From Phylloscopus collybita (Eukaryota > Chordata > Aves > Passeriformes > Phylloscopidae), in NCBI GenBank assembly GCA_027886175.1, contig JAJNNQ010000031.1, positions 2,890,501 through 2,954,500 on the forward strand: DNA of 64,000 nt, written 5' to 3'. The translations under genes were made by a program, and so were the position numbers. The notes under the pieces are model-generated. The model had not been told where the DNA came from. It was given only the letters and a program-made list of their open reading frames with translations, and made no database searches. Positions within the stretch are counted from its first letter, which is position 1, and each line of letters starts with the position of its first letter. This document shows, piece by piece, positions 1 to 10,893 of the stretch.

Positions 1-43
1 CAGCTAAAAAAATCCACTCATTCTTTCAAAGACTTGGTGAACA

Positions 44-134
44 TTAAAAAAAAACAAAACAAAAAACAACAAAAAAAAAAAAAAAACCAACCACAAACAA
101 ACAAAAAACCTCACAAAAACCCCACAAAAAACAA
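44..134. repeat. A-rich low-complexity tract
   Basis: A run of A interrupted by single C and CC (AAAAC/CAAA words) with almost no G or T. It makes an open frame of mostly Lys, Gln, Asn and Pro that is not a credible protein. It is the first of several similar tracts in the window. Confidence 0.85.
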
Positions 135-1257
135 GAGCTTTTTTAGCTCAAATTATTTTAATGAATTTTTAACTGATTCCTCCTCTTCCCTCCTGTCCCA
201 TTTATTTACTTTCATCAACAGGAGACTTAGAATTTTTAAGGCAAAAAAATAGTTGGGTTTTTTTTTTTTGTCCCAAAATCCTGTGTGTGCCCCTTTAGTA
301 GGTACTTGTCAGGCCAGTGTGTATTGTTCTGAAAACAAAGCCAATTTATAATAAATTAAACTCCTCCATGCTGAATTTGGAAATTCTAGCCTCTGAATTT
401 ATTTTTTACTAGAAATTGTAGTTTTGCTAGAGCCTTTGACTTCACTGGGAAAGGAAACGTAGGCTTTTAGATCCTGAAATGAGAAATATTTAACACATTT
501 TGGTTGTTTTTGGTATTCCAGTATTTGGTGTTTGCTCTACCAGAGTGGAAGTTGGAAAAATCTCAGTGAGGTTTTCACCTTCATCTCCCCAGAGTTCTCC
601 TTGGTTTGGCTCCATGATCCTCCTGCTTTGTGGGACAATTTCCTGATATTTGTTGTTTGCTCTTCTGTGCTCTGCGCAGTCATTTCATCTGCACTCTAAG
701 AGGTTTTCCTGGACATGCTCAGGGAGCAAAAATACCCTTTTGAAGTGAATTTCTCAGGTGTGCTGCTCTTGGGGAAGTTATTTGGCATCACTTTTGCTTT
801 CTGGAGCTGATCAACAAATCCCCCAGATTGCAGGGAGTGTCTTTGCAAAACCTGTGCCTTTTCCCTGAGGTTTGTGGATGCCCATCCATGAAGTTGTGGC
901 AAAAAAATGTAAAAGCCAGACACAAAAAACTCTGCATTCCCTTTGTTTTTAGTCCCAAAAAACAAATAGATGATGGCCAAGGCACAGCCACGGGGGGCCA
1001 CAGCTGTAAAAACCTTGGTGGTGTTAGAGAGAGCTGGTGACACCTGAAGTGTTGGTTTGACCAATTTGTGAGAGTTTTTATGGAACGTGTTCCAGGGAAG
1101 GTTCTCTGTTTATAAACCCTTGTTCCACCTAATTCCTTTAAGCCATCATCTGAAATATAGTGATTTACTGCACCCTGTTTGTGCCTCCAAAAATCTATGG
1201 ACCTTGTTAGGCTGCATGGAAGATTTTTCCACATGGAAGTTATTCTACAAAGAAATT
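135..1257. other. Unique non-coding sequence, no gene seen
   Basis: AT-leaning unique DNA. Overlapping open frames on both strands at about 700-1,430 show no recognisable domain, no sustained codon pattern and no matching splice sites. I see no repeat family here. Confidence 0.55.
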
Positions 1258-1432
1258 CCAAAAAACCAAAACCACAAAAACCCCACCAAGAAAAAAAAAA
1301 ACACCAAAAAACCAAAACAAAACAAAAAAACCCCCAAAACAAACAAACAAAAAACCCCCCCAAAAACCCCATAAAAATGCCCCAAACCCAAAAAACAAAA
1401 TAAATAAAACCACAAAAAAACCCCAAATAAAC
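1258..1432. repeat. A/C-only low-complexity tract with C-runs
   Basis: About 175 bases almost wholly of A and C on the + strand, with several C-runs of 4 to 7. The complement carries matching G-runs, so part of it (about 1,330-1,390) could fold as a G-quadruplex, although one loop is longer than the usual 7 bases. It produces spurious Pro/Lys/Asn-rich and Phe/Gly-rich open frames. Confidence 0.85.
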
Positions 1433-1684
1433 AGAGGTGATCCATTTATTTATACAACACTCAAGTATTTCTAATTCTCTCTTTTCAAGATGGAATCTTT
1501 CTTATTGTTTAACAGGCTTGGGGTGTTCCTGGGCACCCTTTCAATTCCTGTTGCTTTCTGGTTTACCAACAAATAGATGGTAAAGAAATTCTCCAGGTAG
1601 TAATGGAGAGCTTGGAAGAAGTCAGATCCAGTTATCCATATGTTTTTCCATGAATTTTCAGACAAATCCAGATATTTTCCACTG

Positions 1685-1787
1685 CCTGCAGAGCTGCAGA
1701 AGGGTTGCACTGATGTTTTACTGGGTTGGACTCCATCATCCCCAGGGGTCCCTTCCAACTCAGCATTTTCTGTGATTCTGTTTTATT
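1685..1787 (+). mobile_element. CR1: CR1 LINE 3'-end fragment
   Basis: Around 1,724-1,785 the sequence runs from a 'gggttggactccatcatcc' type block through 'ggtcccttccaactc' to 'tctgtgattctg'. This is the typical 3' tail of avian CR1 elements in sense orientation. Only the tail is present, as expected of 5'-truncated CR1 copies, and it has no coding capacity. Confidence 0.75.
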
Positions 1788-1901
1788 TCTCATCTTTTCC
1801 TTCACCCAAAGGGTGCAGATTTTTTTCTGCTGAGGAAATAATTTAGGGCAATCATTGTTGGCCTCTCCTGCAAGAACTTTGATGATTGGTGTCACATTGA
1901 T

Positions 1902-1992
1902 TTTTTTTTTAAATTTTTTTACCCCACATTTGATTTTTAATTTTTTTTTCTATTTGTGTGTTTGTTTGGTTTTTCATTTTTTTCTTTTTTGT
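1902..1992. repeat. T-rich low-complexity tract
   Basis: Several T-runs of 6 to 9 separated by short A, G or C interruptions. No other content. Confidence 0.7.
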
Positions 1993-3825
1993 TTCTCCCC
2001 ATGTTGAAGGCATGACCTGATCACTCCCTTTGGGTTTAGTTGGGTTCCACCAGCACAGCCACTGCTGGAACAGTGGTGGGAATGTCCAGGGATCAGATAT
2101 GACCCTTGGCAATTTTCTGTATCAATTATTTCTTACACTTCATGTGTTACCAGTTTTTCTTCACCCATTTGTCTCCAAAAAATAAATGTCTGTGTTTAAA
2201 ACATATAAAAAGGATGTCTCTAAAATATTTTCACTCTTAGAGAAGGCTGAGTTGTTGAATAGTTCCCTAAAACCTGAAGCAGTACAGAATTTGGTGTGGT
2301 GGAATTTCCAGCTGGTGGAAGGAATGAATTAATTTCCCTGCTGATCTCCATTTCCCATGGTGGGGTACCTTGATTTTTTGCTGTGTTTGGTGCAGCTTAG
2401 AGGGAGGCAGCACCTGAATTTCAGAGAGATATAATCTCCTATGAGTGAATTTCCAGCTAACTCAGCTGTCCTGAAGGTTTCCACCTTCAACAAAAGTGCA
2501 CCAGACTTGGCTTTTGGATGTTTTTGTTCTTTCTAAGACCTCTACAGCAAAAAAACCCACTTTAGTTCACCCAGCTATTTCTTCAGCACGATGAAAAACA
2601 CAGATACTGAGTTCATATGATACAATTATGGATATTTTTAAATGGTTTATGTTGTATCTTTTATTTCCTTAATTCAAGTCAGACATTTATCTGAAGCTTG
2701 AAGATTTTTTTTTCTGAGCCAATAGAAAAGGGTGGGTTGTACATGGAATAGAAGTCTTGTGTGAGTTTCTCAGTAGTTTTTAGTAAGAGCAGTTTTAAAA
2801 CCCCTCAAAATACTAGGAGGTGGCATAAGAGAAGGAGGACCGTGAAAAAAGAGAAGAGATTTTCTTTTGAAATATTTTTAATTCATTATACCATTATTAT
2901 TCCCAGTTTTGCTGTTTCAGAAATTGTACCTTGATCACAAATGCCTTAGATATAAACAGGGGGAAGGCATTCAACTTAAATACTTTCTTAATCAAGTTGT
3001 TTTGGGTTTTTTTTAGTGTTTATTGGGTGCTTTGGTGGCTGTCTTGGCTGATATGAAGCATTTGTATTTTTCTGCAAAAAAACCCCCAATTGTTGCCATC
3101 AATGAATGACAGCTGGAATAACATTAGGGAAAACCTCATCCCTATGGCTCTGCTTTATTCCTGGGTGCTGTCCAAGGGGGTTTTGCCTCTTTCTGCTTGT
3201 GTGGTTTTCAGCACTGTGCAAAATGTGAGTTTTCAGCTGGGGTTGGTGGTTTTCAGCTGGGGTTCTCCTCTTTTGAACGAAGACTCATAGTCCATCCCTC
3301 TGCAGAAATGAGGAATATTAACACGCCCTTCTGGGTTTTGTGCTGTGGCCTTTTGTCCAGGGGATTGAACTCCCCAGCAGGTCTGGAATCAGTTTAATGC
3401 TCTTTAGTCCTGTTGGTACCTGAGGCTGGATCTGCATCTTTGGAATTTTTGTGTTCTCTTTTGGGTTTTCCTGATCTCCGGGCCAGAGTTGCGGTTGTTG
3501 CTGTTCAAGCAAAGTGCTCCAACCTCTTCAGAGCCAAGCTGTGGGTGTGGGGTGAACAGGAAAAGTGACTCAAGCCAGGAATGAGGGGCAGGGATCAGCT
3601 TACAGGTCCCAAGGAGGCAATTTCTACTGTTTCTTTGGGGGTTCCCTGTTTGAGGAGTTCATCAAAAAAGGCAAAAATACCTCGTTCTGTTGAATCCAGC
3701 TTAGGAAAACCCTGCTTGGTCTGTGGAGACCAAACTCCCCATCTCAGATTGTGTCAGTAACGACTCCAGTGCAGCCAGGCTGGTGCTCACCCATTTAATC
3801 AGGGAGCTGGGTGGCTCCAGTTGTT
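1993..3825. other. Unique non-coding sequence, no gene seen
   Basis: AT-leaning unique DNA without a recognised repeat family or exon. The only local structure is a short two-copy 20-bp duplication at 3,229-3,268 (unit beginning GTTTTCAGCTGGGGTT). The small open frames at 3,090-3,512 are unremarkable. Confidence 0.5.
3229..3268. repeat. Two-copy 20-bp tandem duplication
   Basis: The words GTTTTCAGCTGGGGTTGGTG and GTTTTCAGCTGGGGTTCTCC lie head to tail. A weaker third match (GTGGTTTTCAGC) starts near 3,201. Confidence 0.7.
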
Positions 3826-3829
3826 TTTA

Positions 3830-3831
<2 letters not shown>

Positions 3832-3881
<50 letters not shown>
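3832..3881. repeat. (ATT)n microsatellite
   Basis: About 17 uninterrupted copies of ATT, breaking down into TTTTATTTATTT. It lies about 30 bases from a CR1 tail and is likely length-variable. Confidence 0.95.
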
Positions 3882-3882
<1 letters not shown>

Positions 3883-3912
3883 TTTATTTATTTCAGTGTG
3901 TTCAAAATCCAC

Positions 3913-3985
3913 GGGCACCACAGAATGGCTTGGGTTAGAAGGGACCCTAAAATCATCTGTTCCTAACCCCTCATGGGGCTGGAAC
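3913..3985 (-). mobile_element. CR1: CR1 LINE 3'-end fragment, antisense
   Basis: CACAGAATGGCTTGGGTTAG, then 'aagggaccctaaaatcatc', is the reverse complement of the avian CR1 tail. The ATT microsatellite directly upstream sits where the terminal octamer array of CR1 would be. Confidence 0.75.
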
Positions 3986-4169
3986 CCCAGCCATGACTGT
4001 AGGGTGATGGAAATCCAGGAATTCCCTTCCTCTTGTGCTCAACTTCCCCTTGTGGTCTCCCAGACAAGAGGCTGAAGATGTTCCCAGTAGGATTCCCTGT
4101 TGGAAAAGCACAATCATTCAATCATTAGGAAATTAGCCTTTTTTTTTAAATTTTATTTTATTTTTTTTA

Positions 4170-4405
4170 AATGGTAGACTAACGCTCTCACCACGTATCC
4201 AACATCACCTTCAGCCAGTCAGCGAATGGTAATTTATCTTCAAGGTTCAGGGAGTGCTGCATTATTAAAGATGTGCATGTTCTCATCAGCCCCCATTGTC
4301 TAACAGCTAATTACTGCCGGGATTAACGCGATTCCACGCCGAGGTTTGCACGTCAAATAAATCTGAAATTTGAACGTGAGGTAGTTGCTGGATATCCCTC
4401 AATTT
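4170..4405. promoter_or_regulatory. Candidate conserved non-coding element
   Basis: About 235 bases of high-complexity, repeat-free sequence with homeodomain-like words (CTAATTACTGCC, GGGATTAACGCGATT) and unusual CpG retention for an AT-rich setting. Its edges are sharp against low-complexity DNA on the left. No open frame of note crosses it. Vertebrate developmental enhancers often look like this, but I cannot test conservation from one sequence, so the call is inferential. Confidence 0.4.
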
Positions 4406-4515
4406 AAAATGAGAGAGAGGGGAAGTCCTTTCCTCACAGTGGCTGAAGGAAACTCTGCCTGGCAAACTCCCTCAACCTCACTTTCCAGTGAAAAGCAGGA
4501 TGGGGGTTTTTGTCC

Positions 4516-4581
4516 TTTTTTTTTTTTTTTTTTTTTTCTCCCAAGAAAATTGGGAAAAAAGGAGAAAAAAAAAAAAAAAAA
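4516..4581. repeat. Poly-T / poly-A inverted pair
   Basis: A T22 run, then CTCCCAAGAAAATTGGG, then an A-rich stretch ending in A17. CTCCCAA and TTGGGA pair around a GAAAA loop, and the flanking T and A runs extend the stem, so it could extrude as a hairpin. Confidence 0.8.
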
Positions 4582-4989
4582 GCTCCTTTAGACTCCTTCC
4601 AGTTGATGCTCCATGTTGTGACACGTCATGTAAAACTGCATCTGTCATGCTGAAGCCAGAACCATAAGAGAGACGCTCTTGACATGAGGAATCACAACAC
4701 GAGGGAACAGCAGGAACGCCGAGAGCGCGGCGCCGATTCCTCTCCCCGTAACCCCAGCCCTGGGAGAGACGAGCTACTGAACAGAGCTTCCAGCTCCACT
4801 CCATCCACCTTTCCTCCCTAATGGGCTTTCCTCCCTCTCTCCAAACCCAACCCAACCCTTTCCATAGGGGGAAAAAACTGGTGGGAACTCAGAAGTGCCA
4901 GGGAAGTTCTGCCCGAGCGGAGACCCCGGGATCAGGCCTGGGAGGTTTTTTTCCCCGCCTGTGCAGGAGGAAATAGAACTCAGATTAAG

Positions 4990-5480
4990 CGAGCAGACTT
5001 GTTATTTGACAGTTTATAAAATATTTTAGTATCTTTTTGGCAGTAGCAGTTTGAATGTTGGCAAAATGCGCGCGTTGCTTGCAGTTACAAAACCTTGTAA
5101 TGAGCGCTTCCCACTGTAATGGCAGCGAGCTGAAATTTGGATAAACCACTTAGACTTGTGAACTCTGACACGCCTGGTAACTATGTCTTTGCAAAAAAGA
5201 ATTTTGTCAAGTATTGGAGCTCCCACTAATAGCACATCCATCTTTCTGCACACTATAAATCTTAAGAAAATTTCTATTACTCTGCAATTTGTCTGGCTTA
5301 TGCTATTTATTAGCCATTTTATTCTGCTGCTTTAAGAAGTAATGTGATGTTCATTTTATTGCTGGTTCAATAAATTGTTAATTATAATGCAGTGATTGCT
5401 GCTGACGTGATTTAAAAGCCACATTAGCACTATAGCATTAAGTTTTAACTATTTTACCCTTCAATTCCCTGTTTATACAA
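4990..5480. promoter_or_regulatory. Candidate conserved non-coding element
   Basis: Nearly 500 bases of high-complexity, repeat-free DNA with dense ATTA-type words (TTGTTAATTATAATGCAG, TATTTATTAGCC, TCAATAAATTG), a GCGCGC island at about 5,066 and no plausible exon. It is the longest such block in the first 20 kb, and it lies 600 bases from the block at 4,170. The minus-strand open frame inside it (5,026-5,253) has no recognisable domain and is probably incidental. Confidence 0.4.
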
Positions 5481-6965
5481 CAGTAAAAGGAAAACAGCCT
5501 AAGACTAATTTAAAAAATGAAAGTACTTGTATCTATTGATCACATGATGTACTAGAAACTTTTGTTGTTTTTTTGGTTGGTGTTGTTTTTTGTTTTTTTT
5601 TAAAAGGTTACATTCAGGTCTGAAAAAGAAAATGCACCAGCTGAGCACAGTCTTCCTGTTCAGCAAAAAGTGTTCTTAAAGCAAGATTAACCCCAAAGTT
5701 AAATTAACAGAATTACTTAGCTAAATTAGGACAATTGGCCTAATAGATTAAAGGAACAAAATACCCAGATAAATCATAATCATTTTATAGTTATGTGTAG
5801 CTTTTGGTGCCCATTTTGTATAACAATGGAGCAGAAGGGAGGCTGAGATTGGAAATTGTACCTATTTTCTCCAAGGATGTTGTAAATGGGATTGGGGGAA
5901 ATCTCCATTTTGCTGATTTAAAGTAAAATCTAATTGCTGCAAGTCTAATGATCCATCCTTGGCTGAGCAAGGAGAGAGAACTGACTCAGGTCCAGAAGCC
6001 ACACACAAATATTGGGCAGGATGGATGGAATTATGGAATTCTGAACTGGAGTGGCTGGGGACACCTGCTGCCTCTTGGAAATATGGATCAGTAACGGAGA
6101 TTTTGGGTGAAAATATTTACTTTTCTTAGTTATAACATGTGATTTTTTTTTTTTCTTAATTGAGAAAAATACACTCATAGAAAAATAGGGGAAAACCATA
6201 ATAATTATGGAAACTGGTACACAAAGCTGTTACATTTGCATATACACATATATATATATTTAATATCCACAAAAATATGCATGAATGGATCTAAATCTTC
6301 CTCTAAATCGTGCACCACCACCAAAACTGATGTGCATTGGTCAAAGACTGGAAGCTAGAGCTCATTAATTCCACCAAAGCCCTTTAGATACCCAGGAGAA
6401 TGTAAATTTTAACCATTCCCATGTGCCCCTGCCATGGAGCCATCGGATTCCTTAGGGAATATTCACCATCACCAGACTTGCAGGCTGCAGCATCTCTGAT
6501 TAAAGCCTCCTTTGAGTCCTGGGCAGGTTTAATATGTAATTATTGATGCAAAGAATTAAAAGAAAAAATAGGAAGCTGTGGTGAGGAGAAACTGCCTGGT
6601 TGAGCTTCCCTGCTCCATCCTTCCTCCAGCTGTTTTTGGGAGATCTACTGCTGGACAAGCCAATAAATCACAACAAAAAAGCTTTCCATGCTAGTCAGAG
6701 ACTTGTTGAAATGAATTAAACACCTAAACCCTTTAGAGAATCCTAGGAGGGAGAAATCTTACCTTTAATTGTCTGATTGAATTTAAAATTCTCTCAAAAA
6801 AAGAGACCTGCTACTCTTTGAGTCAGAAACAGTTATGAGCTTGAAGACACCCTTTCCAAAGGTGGGCTGGCAGTGGTTTTGTTGTAAGAAAAGAGCTTAA
6901 ATTATTTTCTTGGGGGAGAGATCGTTTCCCAAAAGAGAATGGTTTCTCTTACAGAGAGGAGTGTA
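5481..6965. other. Unique non-coding sequence, no gene seen
   Basis: AT-rich unique DNA with short T/G-rich runs at about 5,560-5,602. No recognisable exon, RNA gene or transposon. Confidence 0.5.
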
Positions 6966-7067
6966 TTTTAAAAAAAGCAAACCACAACACCCAAACCAAG
7001 CCCAATGAAAAAGGGGGAAAAAGAAAAAAAAAAAGCCAAATCAGCAGTTTACCCCACACCTGAAGTT

Positions 7068-7162
7068 GGATAAATATTACTTACTTGGATAAATGTGACT
7101 TATTTTGATAAATATGACCTGTTTAGATAGAAATAACTTATTTTGATGAATCTTAACTTTTT
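7068..7162. repeat. Five-copy 19-bp degenerate tandem repeat
   Basis: Five consecutive 19-base units, with starts at 7,068, 7,087, 7,106, 7,125 and 7,144. They read approximately KGATAAATATGACTTATTT. Every unit starts with GAT and four of the five carry GATA. There is no length drift between copies. An A-rich run precedes it. Confidence 0.8.
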
Positions 7163-8227
7163 CTGTTTTGTCATCCCTCATTTTATTTATGTTTAAGACA
7201 CTGGCAGAACTACTTTCATAAAAGGATAGATCTTGGCACTGGTCATGGAAAAATTACAGATATTAATTTAGATAGAATTAATTTAGACAAAATTACAGAA
7301 TTAAGAGAAAGTTTGGCAGCCAGCTGGCTCCAAGATTTTTGGCTTTGGGAGCAAAGATCTGAGCTAAAGGGACTGAATAAAGCTTCTGGAGCTGCCATAA
7401 TGTACTGAAAACCTTGTCCTTGACTTAGTGCTGCACGACATCTCAATAAAAGAAATTAGGACATAAAAAATGGCTGTGGCCCCTATTAAGCAGATTTAAA
7501 AGTGGTAAACTAATTGCAAAAAAAAAAGTAATGGGGATGTTTTCAGCAACATCTCGTGGAGATCCAGCCATGGCCTAACGTGTTTCCATGGAATGAGTAA
7601 TGACCTGGGAAAAAACCCTCAAAAACCACTTTTAATGCTTGCAGATCACAGCAGAACTGGAAAGGGAATGGTAATTTATGGAAAATCCAGATTATTTTGG
7701 AAGAAGGGCCTGGTTTTCAGAGAGAGCTTCAAGGATGGCTTTGTGCTCTATCAGGAAGCCCTGAGGAACTGGTGGGGGAAGAGGATGGTGCTACAAACCC
7801 AAGACAGAATCACTCTGAACTTTCTGGAGGAGCAGGAATTTACCCACCCTGGTTTTCTGGCCCAGGGCAGCAGGATGTGGATTGGGACAGCTCAGGGAAT
7901 TTCTGCTGATTCCAAGCTGGCCCAGCTCCTCAGCATCTCCCCATGTGGCTGAGCATCCATTGGGGGAATTTTACATTCCCAGGTGTTCTGTGTCAAAGCC
8001 TGGTTTCAAACCTGCACCTTTGCAAAGGCTGATTGGAATTTGTTGAAAAATTCAGATCAATTCTACCTCTGCCTGGTTTGCCAGAGTCAAACAGGGGATT
8101 TTGGGGCAGGAGGCTGTGCTTGTGCTGCTTTCAGTGAAACCCCCAGCCTGGAATTAATCCCCACCCCAATTAATTAATATGAATTACATGAGGGAGTGGA
8201 TAAGTGGAGGACAGCCCTGCTCTAAAG
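7163..8227. other. Unique non-coding sequence, no gene seen
   Basis: The 119-codon open frame at 7,593-7,952 is the most protein-like in this part. It has no recognisable domain, no flanking splice-site pattern that I trust, and overlaps other chance frames. I do not call it a gene. Confidence 0.5.
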
Positions 8228-8287
8228 GAGGGTTAGAACTAGGTGGGCATTAAGGGCCCTTCCAACCCAAAAGATTCCCTGATTCTC
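8228..8287 (+). mobile_element. CR1: CR1 LINE 3'-end fragment
   Basis: A block of 'gggttagaactaggtgggc' type followed by GGGCCCTTCCAACCCAAAAG and a 'ttccctgattct' tail matches the sense CR1 3' end. It is very short and somewhat diverged. Confidence 0.7.
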
Positions 8288-10670
8288 TGCTTTATTTATC
8301 CCTAAATAAAGGAGAGAAGGGAAGCCTGAACTGATGAAACTCCAGGAATTCACGGCTCAGTCAGCACAGAAAGCTGAGCAGCCTGTAAAGGGCATAGAAA
8401 GGAAATATTTAAAAAGGTAAACTGAGAAACAACCCCCCAGGTTTATTGAAAACTTTCCACGTGGGAGACTGTCAGGAGAACCAGGAGAGAGGGGCTGAGG
8501 TTGACAAAGCCACCACGAGGTGTGGCTGCTGCAGCTTCGGAAAAGTGTCCCAAGTGTGACTTTGGAGATACCAATGGCTCTAAACAGGACATAAAACGTT
8601 ATCCACAGAGCCATAAGAGGAAAAGAATCTTCTAATGAACTGCAAAACCAGATGCTTTATGCTGGAGAAGCACTTTCTGCAGCCTGCATGTTATTATTCT
8701 GTTTTTGGGGAAGTGCTGCCGTTGTGCTCGGTAATTTCCAGCGGGGATGAGGGCACAGTTTGTGCCCCAAAGAGTTTGTGCTGGGAGGGATATTCCTGTT
8801 GGTGGGTGGGGATACATTCCACAAAAATAAAAGTGCAATAAATAAGCTTATTTTTCAAAGTGTAACAGCAGTTTAGAAACATCAAATTGGGTATTTTTTC
8901 CATGGTTACACTCAGCCCCCATCTCCTAGAAAGGATTGAGTCTCTGCAGGTGCTGTTGGAGGGGTTGGGCACCAAGAGGGTCCTGACAGCAGCTGAGGGA
9001 AAAGGTCTTGGCTGTTCACCCCAAATATCCTAAAAACGCTCTGGGGCTGGCCTGAAATCAGGTATTTTTCTTCCTAGAAACATTCAGGATCTGGAGTATT
9101 TGTGAGAGGTTGAAGCAAAGCAACACTAACAGTCAATGGTGAAATAGCTTTTCTGCATAAGTATTAAATTAGTTTTGCTCATGAGAATAATTCTGATCCT
9201 TAAAATTTTTGAGGAAGAAAATGAATTTTTTTTAAAAATGTTACTTTTATGGTTGAAATATCATTAGACCAAAACTGATATTTTTTGTGGATTGTGAGAA
9301 TTATTTACAACTTAATCATATATCTAAAATAATACAACAGGTAAGGAGAGCTAATTTCATGTTGAGCTTTATTGGTGAGCTGATAGAATTGTGAAGACCT
9401 GAGGGTCAGCTAAATCCTGAATTTATAAAAGAAGGGGCTCCATGTATTGAATCATCTCCACAGAGTAGAAAAAAGTGAGATGCAGAAATAAGTTCTGATT
9501 AATAAGACAAAGGGAAATGGGGCAAAACAGATGGCATCCCATTCCGCCTTATGGTTATGTATGGTGTCATTACAAAATACTGGGATTTTTTTTTTTTGTG
9601 GTGGGTGATTAGAGACCAAATTAGCAGCTTAACTTCTTCTAAACTTCAGCTTCATCGATAGAATTTTACATCTCATGGGCAGTGGGCTCCAACAAGCAGT
9701 TCCTGAAGCAAAGGCTGCAATGGGGGGTAAAAATAAAAGGGATTAAACCTTAAAACCTTAAATCTTAAGACATTTTTCTGTTTTATCCATCAGATTTTGA
9801 TTTAGTTAATCAGCTCTGACGTGTAACTTTTGCTGTTGAGAATGTTACAAAGCATAGAAGGAATTTGCCTGGATTTCTTGATAAAAAATTCCAGTAGATT
9901 GGAGTGTTTGCAGTAGGAAGCTGCTTTGAGGAAGGTGGAAAGGAGATTATATGGTGTGTGTGCATAGAAATAACAGAGAAAACCTCAATATAATGGCCTG
10001 TATAGAAAAAAAAACTTGAAATTTTTCAAAAAAAATTAAGAAAGGGTGGGAAAGACTAGGAAGGAAACAGCGTCCAGCACTGACTGAAAAATGGAATGTG
10101 TTGGGCAAACGGGAGAAAATCTCAAAGAAATGCTTTGGGAAGGCTGGGAAGGAAGGATGGAGAGCCTGGTCTGAGGGAATGCCATTAATTGAAGTGCCAA
10201 TGGTAATTAGTGCCATGAATTCCTCCTGGTGCCAGCACTTTGGGTGCATTGCAGGCACACAGAAGTGGCACGGGCAAGAGGGACAAGGTTAAAGAAACGA
10301 TGAGGGGAGGGTTTGGAAGCTCCAGGCCTATTTTTGATTTTGCTGCAGCAGGGATATTTGCTTTCCTTGCTGTGCTTGAGCACTGGGCATTTCTATTTCT
10401 GGAAATGCCCCGAGAATGCCACTCAAACTATTTCAAAACTCAGGAAAATTTCCTGGGTAGTTTTCAGTTTGCATTGCAGTTCCTCTTGTCTCTTCCTTCC
10501 AAGACTGCTCTGATAAAAAAGCAACAGATCCTGGAGATAAATCCACATTTAATCTTTGTGAGAATTCTGAGTTGTTTGTTCTTTGACCAAAACTACTTCT
10601 CATCTGCATCTTCTCATCTTCGTTTTAGTCTTTGGTTTAAATCAGGACAGGGGCAATGTTTCTTAGCAAG
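8288..10670. other. Unique non-coding sequence, no gene seen
   Basis: About 2.4 kb of unique AT-leaning sequence. The short opposing open frames at 8,635-8,841 (one on each strand) are coincidental. No repeat family or RNA gene recognised. Confidence 0.5.
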
Positions 10671-10893
10671 ATTTTATTTTATTTATTTTATTTTATATTT
10701 CTTTTTTATTTTATTTTTTATTTATTTTAAATTTTATTTTTATTTTATTTATTTTTATTTTTATTTTTATTTTATTTATTTTATTTATTTTATTTTATAT
10801 TTTATTTATTTTATTTATTTCATTTTTATTATATTTTATTATTTTTATTATATTTTGTTATTTTTATTATATTTTTATTATATTTTATTTTTT
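10671..10893. repeat. (TTTTA)n / (TTTA)n A+T tract, 223 bp
   Basis: Almost pure T and A made of drifting ATTTT, ATTT and ATATTTT words. It creates the longest open frame of the window (10,240-10,971), whose central half is only Phe, Tyr, Ile and Leu. That frame is not a gene. Confidence 0.9.

Noticed and set aside
3832..3881. ATT repeat as a sign of a coding poly-Tyr or poly-Leu segment
   Set aside because: A plain microsatellite. The frames through it have no flanking protein features.
7593..7952. 119-codon frame with ordinary amino-acid composition
   Set aside because: The most protein-like short frame, but with no domain, no convincing splice sites and no second exon. Not enough to call.
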